Source: JAAAOH01 sp046540795
Lineage (GTDB): Bacteria; Spirochaetota; Spirochaetia; DSM-27196; PWMO01
Assembly: GCA_046540795.1 (NCBI GenBank)
Contig: JBKHEN010000047.1
Location: forward strand, 1 to 18,476
Direction: 5' to 3'
Length of the DNA: 18,476 nt
How positions within the stretch are numbered: position 1 is the first letter of the stretch; each line of letters begins with the position of its first letter. A program made the translations under genes and the position numbers. Shown one piece after another: positions 13,390-18,476 of the stretch. The notes under the pieces were generated by a model, which saw only the letters and a list, made by a program, of their open reading frames with translations, was not told the origin of the DNA and did no database searches.

Positions 13390-16300
13390 GGCACGAGCAT
13401 GTCGTTCTTGGGAGTCCCGGTGCCGTCATAGGTGATGGGTACCACGGGCACACCGGTTACGGCACGGATCTTCTCGCTCATCGCCTCGGTAACCAACGAC
13501 GGACAGCAGAACGCGGGACTTGCCTGGACGAAGAGTGCGATATCGGGGTGTTCTTCCAGTAGCCGATAGATCTTGAGAATGTTGTCGAAAGATTCACCGG
13601 AATGCTCGATGTGGAGGCCGAAGGTCTCCAGCTTTCGCTGCAATTCGGTCTCCCGTGAGCTCGTTCGCGGTCCCACCCACTTCTCGACCCGTTCGTAGTA
13701 CCGCCGCTCCACCAATTCGATAACCGACAGAAGCGTGCGGTAGAGCGCCCAGTCGGCATACTTCCCGTGGCGAATCAGGCGCTTGAAGTGTGCGGCGGCA
13801 ATGATTTTTGCGTAGTCGCTATAGGGGGTGGTCACCACCTCGCCGCCCGCTTCCTCGATGGTCCGAATGAGGCCTTGATTGAAGACTTCGTTGTCCCGCA
13901 CGTAGAGGTCTCCGAAGACGGCAACCTTAGGCTTCCTGTCTCCCGCGCGCGGTACCGCGTCGAGGAGCGCCAGGGCCTGGTCCAGCCGTTCATTTCGGCG
14001 CGCGCGTCCGAGAAAGGCCTCCTCGAGCAGGGTGACCCCTTCCGAGATCGCACGATCGGTGCAGCCGGGAAGCATCTCGTAGGGGCGTATCATACACCCG
14101 ATGCGTCTCAGCAGTCCTCCGAAGAGATAGGCGAAATAGGCGCCGAGGGTGGCCTGCGGGGAGATATCCACGTATGAAAAGTCACCGGCGAAAATCGCTA
14201 CCTCCCCGGCACCTTCCCGGGAGAGCTGTTGCTTGAGAAACTGCGGGTACATGGCGATGTTGCAGGGCCACCGAGATTCCGGCATCCACAACGCGGTTCG
14301 TGCGGGATCGAGCTCATACGTCCGGATAGCCTCGAGAGTCTCCTGCGCAATGACCGACAGCGGAATGCACTGCCCGGTGTTGAGCCGCGTGCTGCGACGT
14401 ATGGCCTCCGGCGTCTCGGGAAGCACCCGCGCATCGACCCCGTGACGCACCAGGTTTGCGGCGAGGAATGGAGCCGTAACGGGATCCCACGTCGGCAAAA
14501 GGAGCGTGCGATCCCCTATGCGGGTTGTGGTGCGTGCCGGGTCTGTGTCGTGGTTTTCCTCGGTGGAGGAGATCATTCCGGGCTCTTCGGCGAGTCGTCG
14601 TCTCTCCCGATGGTGATTGCGGAAAGCCCGGATACCGGCCTCGATACGAGTCTCGTATCCGACGCTCGAGTCATGCTCGTCGACCTGCAGGATGAGATAC
14701 GGTTTACCGTGTCGCTCCATGATCCGCGTGAAGAAATCGATGATCATGGAATCGGGCGAGCACTTGAAAGACGTCACCAGTACCGGATAGAGCCCCTCGG
14801 TGAAGGCACAGCGGCGGGCCGTCTCCAGGATATCCCGGGCGTAACTCCAGGCGGTTTCCCCGATGAGCGTACCGTACTCCTCTCCCTGATACTCGGGCAC
14901 CATGTCGTGATAGAACGCCGCCACACCCTGACGGCTCATGACCTCGGGAATTCCTTTGTTCATCGCGGGGTCGAGAATGGTGTAGGGGCGCCCGGTGAGG
15001 ATTACCGTTATGTCCTCTTCCGGTGGAACTCGCCGCTTCTCGAACTGCGAGCGCAGCATGGCACGCATGATGCTTACGTAGTCACGGGAGGCCGCGTACG
15101 CTTCGCGAACCTCCTCTGCGCTTATCCCGGGTGCCACGGGGTCAAGAGATGCGGCCAATTCCGCGGCTTCCCGACGTGACAAGTCGAGACGCCCATTGCG
15201 TATACGCTCCGTCGGCCCTACCGGCCCAAGGGCCGGGGTTATCAGTCGGCTCTCGGCACCTTCGAAGACTCCGCTTTCGAGAACCGGACCGGCAAATTGC
15301 GTGTAGTAGCAGTATCCCTGTGCATCCGCGGGGCCCATGTAGGCCGGACAGAACACATAGTCCACGGTGTCCGCGAGCTCTGCCACCCTGCCGTGGAGAT
15401 TGGCCATCGGCGCGCAGAATTCCGCCCGCTCGAGGGCTTTGCCCCGAGCGAGGGCGTCTTCAGTCGTGTCGTTTTCGACGACCTCTACTCCGAGGTGCCG
15501 GAAGAAGGTGCGCCAGAAAGGGAGATCCGCCGTAAGGTGGAGGGCCCGCGGAAGGCCGATGGTGCCGCGGTCCGCACGGCCGGCGGCATCGGTTTGTACC
15601 TCGGCTGCCGCGGCGGCGTCCCGCTCGACCCTGCGTCGCAGCCCAAGCAGGTCCACACCCCGTCCGGCGGGCGGAACGTAGTGATCGGTCCTGTAATCCC
15701 TACCGCAGAGAAACCCGTAGGCGACGGACTCTCCGGCGACTTCGGCGACGCGCAGGTGACACCGGTTCGCACAGAGGTTGCAGCGTTCGGTGCGGACGGG
15801 GATCTCCTCCTTGTACAGATCCAGACCGCGGAAGGCCGTCGAACCCCGGTGCCCTTCGGCCAGTTCTAAGGCCACGCCCATCGCGCCGGTGACGTGACAA
15901 TAACGGGAGACGAAGATGGGGCGTTGGAGTTTCTGCCTGAACGCCGCAACCAGGGCGTGATTCTTTGCCGTCGCCCCTTGGAAACAGATGCGCTCTCCGA
16001 TGTTACCGGCCCCGGCGACCTTCTGCAGGTAGTTCTCTCGTACCGAATGCACCACCGCAGCCAGAATTTCGGCCGTGTCGTACTCCTGGTTCTGATAGTG
16101 GTTGATGTCTCGCTCCATGAATACCGTGCATCGATCGCTCACCAACGGAGACGCCGCTCCCTTCACACGGCGACCGTACTCGGTGAGTGGAACGCCCAGC
16201 TTAGCCGCCTGTTCCTCGATGAAGCTCCCTGTCCCGGCGGCACAGACGGTATTCATGTGTGAGAAAACGACGTGCCCCTCGCGCAGTCTCGTAAACTTGG

Positions 16301-17600
16301 CGTCCTGTCCACCGATCTCAATAATGGTGTCGACTTCAGGATCAAGAGTGACCGCTGCCCGCGCGTGGGCGGTAATCTCGTCGAGAATCAGGTCCGCACC
16401 GATGACCCTTCCTACGAAGGAGCGCCCCGAACCGGTGGTGCCGACGGCGAGAATACCGATGTGGACGTTCTCACGCCGCTCTACCTCCCGGACGGCGCGG
16501 AATAACGACCGGCACGCGTCGAGCGGTCGGCCGGCGGTTCGGGTATAGAACGCCGCGAGTACCTCGCCGTCGGGCTGCAGCAATGCCGCTTTGGTGCTCG
16601 TGGAGCCGATGTCGATGCCGAGGTACGCCGAGACGGACTGCGGGAGGTCGCTGTAGATGTCCGTCTCCACGGGATTGTCTTCGGCACCGGGAACGCGAAC
16701 GTCCTCGTGTCGCGGGCTGTCCGTGTTCTCAGGCGGCGGTTCAACGGGAAGCTCCGGAAAGTGATATGTTCGAGCCGGTTGCTCCTCGTCAAGGAGCGCC
16801 TCCGGGGCGACGGGTCCCGACGGGGTCGGCTCATGGTTTCCTTCGATCCGGTCCGTATGCTCGAGCACGGCACCGAGGGCAACGTAGACGCTTCCGAGCT
16901 CGTCGGCGATCACGCGCCGTCGAAGTAGTGAGCCGACGTAGTCGACGACCGTCGCGTTCCGGGATACACCGCCGGCGAAGAGCACCGGTCCCGGTACGGT
17001 GCCGCCGTCGGTGAGTGTGTCGACGAGATTCCGCGCCAGACCGTGGCACAGTCCGTCGCAAATGCTCTCGATGTCGTATCCTTCCTGCTGCGCGTGGATG
17101 AGATCGGTGCGCGCGAAGACGGAGCATCGGGAGGCGATCGCGGGGCTCGGTCCGGTAGCGGCGCGGGCGCGTGAGCTGAGCTCGGCGCCGTCCTCGAGAC
17201 CGAGACGCCGTGCCTGCTCGTCGAGAAAACTTCCGGTGCCGGCGGCACAGGAGGTGTTTCCCCGCACACCCCGGTAGCTACCGTCCTCGTCGAAGAGGGC
17301 CAGAAAGAAACGCTCGGCACCCACGCTGAGAAGACTGCGGGCTTCGGGATGAAGGCTGCGCCCGGCGCGGATGGTTGCTACGGTTTCGTTGTAGCGGTTG
17401 TCGGTCCGCACAAATCGCGGGGTACCGGCTCCCGCCGCGACCGCTTCTATTTCGGCGGGGGGAAGACTCTGTAGAATGCGAGAAAGACATGCGCGCGGAT
17501 GGCCGCCGTGTTCCTCATAGTAGGTTCGCCACACCGACCCGTCGCGATCGGCTAGAACCGCGGAGACGGTCAAGGAGCCCACGTCGAGACCGAGTATCAT
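13341..17600 (-). CDS. Giant acyl-CoA dehydratase activase-related protein (two BadF/HgdC domains, DUF2229-like, HgdB-like)
   Basis: A 1419-residue protein of the fused activase/dehydratase-like family found in anaerobes. Activases of this class use ATP to push an electron to a 2-hydroxyacyl-CoA dehydratase or related enzyme. Domain order: ASKHA/BadF domain 1 (1-250; LGLDVGS, SCAAGTGSF C118, SRCSVF C159); linker rich in Pro/Glu; complete BadF domain 2 (325-580; LGIDIGSTSTK, EIGGQDAKF, VCAAGTGSF C453, DRCTVF C491); Cys cluster C607, C610, C614, C632; DUF2229-like region from about 690 (PMANLHGRV, VFCPAYMG); then HgdB-like segments (CSPDSMIIDFF, QVDEHDSSVGYETRIEA, FCCPSLVTEAMSEKI). Start ATG 17600 has AAAGGA upstream and directly begins domain 1. 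No separate HgdA/HgdB genes are in the window, and the substrate is unknown. The C-terminal coding end overlaps the ankyrin gene by 49 bp. Confidence 0.9.
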   Translation of the reverse strand: MILGLDVGSLTVSAVLADRDGSVWRTYYEEHGGHPRACLSRILQSLPPAEIEAVAAGAGTPRFVRTDNRYNETVATIRAGRSLHPEARSLLSVGAERFFLALFDEDGSYRGVRGNTSCAAGTGSFLDEQARRLGLEDGAELSSRARAATGPSPAIASRCSVFARTDLIHAQQEGYDIESICDGLCHGLARNLVDTLTDGGTVPGPVLFAGGVSRNATVVDYVGSLLRRRVIADELGSVYVALGAVLEHTDRIEGNHEPTPSGPVAPEALLDEEQPARTYHFPELPVEPPPENTDSPRHEDVRVPGAEDNPVETDIYSDLPQSVSAYLGIDIGSTSTKAALLQPDGEVLAAFYTRTAGRPLDACRSLFRAVREVERRENVHIGILAVGTTGSGRSFVGRVIGADLILDEITAHARAAVTLDPEVDTIIEIGGQDAKFTRLREGHVVFSHMNTVCAAGTGSFIEEQAAKLGVPLTEYGRRVKGAASPLVSDRCTVFMERDINHYQNQEYDTAEILAAVVHSVRENYLQKVAGAGNIGERICFQGATAKNHALVAAFRQKLQRPIFVSRYCHVTGAMGVALELAEGHRGSTAFRGLDLYKEEIPVRTERCNLCANRCHLRVAEVAGESVAYGFLCGRDYRTDHYVPPAGRGVDLLGLRRRVERDAAAAAEVQTDAAGRADRGTIGLPRALHLTADLPFWRTFFRHLGVEVVENDTTEDALARGKALERAEFCAPMANLHGRVAELADTVDYVFCPAYMGPADAQGYCYYTQFAGPVLESGVFEGAESRLITPALGPVGPTERIRNGRLDLSRREAAELAASLDPVAPGISAEEVREAYAASRDYVSIMRAMLRSQFEKRRVPPEEDITVILTGRPYTILDPAMNKGIPEVMSRQGVAAFYHDMVPEYQGEEYGTLIGETAWSYARDILETARRCAFTEGLYPVLVTSFKCSPDSMIIDFFTRIMERHGKPYLILQVDEHDSSVGYETRIEAGIRAFRNHHRERRRLAEEPGMISSTEENHDTDPARTTTRIGDRTLLLPTWDPVTAPFLAANLVRHGVDARVLPETPEAIRRSTRLNTGQCIPLSVIAQETLEAIRTYELDPARTALWMPESRWPCNIAMYPQFLKQQLSREGAGEVAIFAGDFSYVDISPQATLGAYFAYLFGGLLRRIGCMIRPYEMLPGCTDRAISEGVTLLEEAFLGRARRNERLDQALALLDAVPRAGDRKPKVAVFGDLYVRDNEVFNQGLIRTIEEAGGEVVTTPYSDYAKIIAAAHFKRLIRHGKYADWALYRTLLSVIELVERRYYERVEKWVGPRTSSRETELQRKLETFGLHIEHSGESFDNILKIYRLLEEHPDIALFVQASPAFCCPSLVTEAMSEKIRAVTGVPVVPITYDGTGTPKNDMLVPYLRFAAARSSRAVSS

Positions 17601-17620
17601 TACACCTATCCTTTAACCTC

Positions 17621-17650
17621 ATTCTAAGCGGTTCGTCGCCACTTCGACAA
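17621..17650 (-). promoter_or_regulatory. Promoter of the giant activase gene
   Basis: On the minus strand TTGTCG (17645-17650), 18-bp spacer, TAGAAT (17621-17626). Predicted start near 17614 leaves a leader of about 14 nt carrying the AAAGGA ribosome site. Its -35 lies 2 bp from the -35 of the divergent promoter. Confidence 0.5.
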
Positions 17651-17652
17651 GC

Positions 17653-17681
17653 TTGACTCCGTCGGGGCGGGGCAGTATCGT
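17653..17681 (+). promoter_or_regulatory. Divergent promoter of the membrane-protein gene at the window end
   Basis: TTGACT (17653-17658), 17-bp spacer, TATCGT (17676-17681). Predicted start is at about 17688, only 2 nt before the ATG (17690), so the transcript would be leaderless. That fits the absence of a ribosome site there. Confidence 0.5.
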
Positions 17682-17689
17682 TGTCGGCG

Positions 17690-18476
17690 ATGGGCGAGCG
17701 GGAGCCACTCCATATTTTTCACATCGCCCGCAGCGATGGCACGTCTCTGTTCCTGCATCCTTTCCTCGAACGCCAGCGGGTGATGGAGCGCATGGAGGGC
17801 TATCCTTTGCACGGGCTCTACGGACGAGAACCCCGTGTGGAGGCCATCACCGGACTGCGCAACGAGCTGTATCGTCTTATCGAGGAAGAAATCCGTGACT
17901 GGATCGGAGAGGCACGTTTCATTCCCCGGTTCCTCATTGCGGCCGGCGTCTTTCTGGTCGTCTACGTCGGTATGTCGCTGGCGGTGCGGGACCCCGTACC
18001 CATGGTCGATGAGCTCGGTATTGCTCTCGGGGCCGCGGTTGCAGCCTTCCTGGTGCGCCGCAAGCGGGAGATGAGCTCCGAGATCGCACTGTCGAAGCGG
18101 TCGAAGCTTCGCAGCAAAGTGGACGGCATTGTATTCAGCGAATCGGATTTCGTGAAGGAGATAGAAGCTCTGCTGCACGATGAGGAAGGCGCTTCGGCCG
18201 ACAGCATCGTGGAGCGGCTGTCGGACCGGTGGGAGGTGGAGATCGATCCCCGGCATCGGGAGACAGCCAAGGAATTCGTGGCCTATCTGCGGAAGAAGCT
18301 CAATACCGGCAATTATCGACGACAGGAAAAGCGCCTGGTGGCGAAGGACCGTGGAGCGATGAGCTCCCGGGATCAACAGAACCTCAGGCGGTGGGCCGCA
18401 GGGAAGAAGGTGGATCTCCCGCTATTCGCTCTCTACGTACGGTTGAAGCGACACCTGGACAAACACGTCGTCGGCT
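17690..18476 (+). CDS. Membrane-anchored protein of unknown function, partial (runs off the window)
   Basis: The frame is open from the ATG at 17690 to the last base (262 codons, no stop seen), so the C-terminus is missing. I do not recognise the family. The N-terminal 75 residues are charged, with LHIFHIARSDG at the start and a helical ELYRLIEEEIRDWIGEA. Two membrane segments follow, FLIAAGVFLVVYVGMSLAV (about 81-99) and ELGIALGAAVAAFLV (about 108-122), then a long, highly charged cytoplasmic part (SDFVKEIEALLHDEEGA, KEFVAYLRKKL). The positive RRKRE after helix 2 puts this tail inside the cell. Plus is the coding strand: the opposite frame (18376-17624) is His-rich, low-quality sequence and would run across the activase promoter. 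No Shine-Dalgarno; see the leaderless promoter. Alternative start: TTG 17681. Confidence 0.72.
   Translation, partial: MGEREPLHIFHIARSDGTSLFLHPFLERQRVMERMEGYPLHGLYGREPRVEAITGLRNELYRLIEEEIRDWIGEARFIPRFLIAAGVFLVVYVGMSLAVRDPVPMVDELGIALGAAVAAFLVRRKREMSSEIALSKRSKLRSKVDGIVFSESDFVKEIEALLHDEEGASADSIVERLSDRWEVEIDPRHRETAKEFVAYLRKKLNTGNYRRQEKRLVAKDRGAMSSRDQQNLRRWAAGKKVDLPLFALYVRLKRHLDKHVVG

Noticed and set aside
14229..15179. A 316-codon plus-strand frame inside the giant activase gene
   Set aside because: The opposite strand encodes conserved HgdB/DUF2229-like motifs throughout; the plus frame has no recognisable motif or ribosome site.
17624..18376. A 250-codon minus-strand frame at the right end
   Set aside because: It is the antisense shadow of the plus-strand membrane protein: His/Gln/Arg-rich with no motif, and it runs over the activase promoter. 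The plus frame has proper membrane helices and charged helices.
1..18476. tRNA, rRNA, CRISPR array, transposase or phage genes
   Set aside because: No cloverleaf ends, no regularly spaced repeats and no mobile-element protein motifs were seen on either strand.

Overview
The window is GC-rich, densely coding chromosomal DNA from a bacterium. It most likely comes from a free-living spirochaete. The evidence is indirect: a purine-nucleoside/BMP-type ABC operon whose binding protein starts its mature part with a Gly-Gly-Gln-Gly-Glu run, an atypical thymidine-kinase-like protein, and giant fused activase/dehydratase proteins typical of anaerobes. The exported binding protein is extremely acidic while the cytoplasmic proteins are not. 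Together with a trehalose synthesis gene, this suggests a saline or soda habitat handled by compatible solutes. The taxon and habitat are inference. I saw no rRNA, tRNA, CRISPR array, insertion sequence or phage gene.

Layout. (1) 1-3486: a minus-strand fused trehalose-6-phosphate synthase/phosphatase, divergent from a plus-strand thymidine-kinase-like protein with a C-terminal extension. (2) 3500-9123: one plus-strand operon with promoter, leader hairpin, exported BMP-type binding protein, hairpin, double ATPase and two permeases. It ends with a translationally coupled VUT/YhhQ-type transporter, the family that carries queuosine precursors. (3) 9124-12483: accessory genes, namely a minus-strand polytopic membrane protein, a plus-strand aldo/keto reductase, a convergent alpha/beta hydrolase and a small XRE-type regulator. 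The roughly 190-bp gap before the regulator is full of inverted and direct repeats and two possible 14-codon ORFs. (4) 12484-13389: an ankyrin-repeat protein with an unassigned N-terminal domain. (5) 13341-17600: a 1419-residue minus-strand protein carrying two BadF/HgdC-type ATPase domains, a Cys cluster, a DUF2229-like part and a HgdB-like C-terminus. (6) 17690 to the end: a partial plus-strand membrane protein, fired divergently from the giant gene by back-to-back promoters.

Working together. The five-gene transport operon is the clearest functional unit: capture of a nucleoside-like ligand outside, import through a RbsA/BmpD-type ABC transporter, and a second carrier for a deazapurine base. 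The thymidine-kinase-like protein just upstream would fit nucleoside salvage but has its own transcription start. The trehalose enzyme, reductase and hydrolase look like general stress or housekeeping functions. The giant activase has no separate dehydratase subunits in this window, so its substrate is unknown.

The most unusual points are the coupling of a YhhQ-type carrier to a BMP-type ABC operon, the tandem activase domains that could hold one Fe-S cluster within a single chain, the ankyrin protein's unknown N-terminal domain, and the hairpin that buries the hydrolase ribosome binding site.
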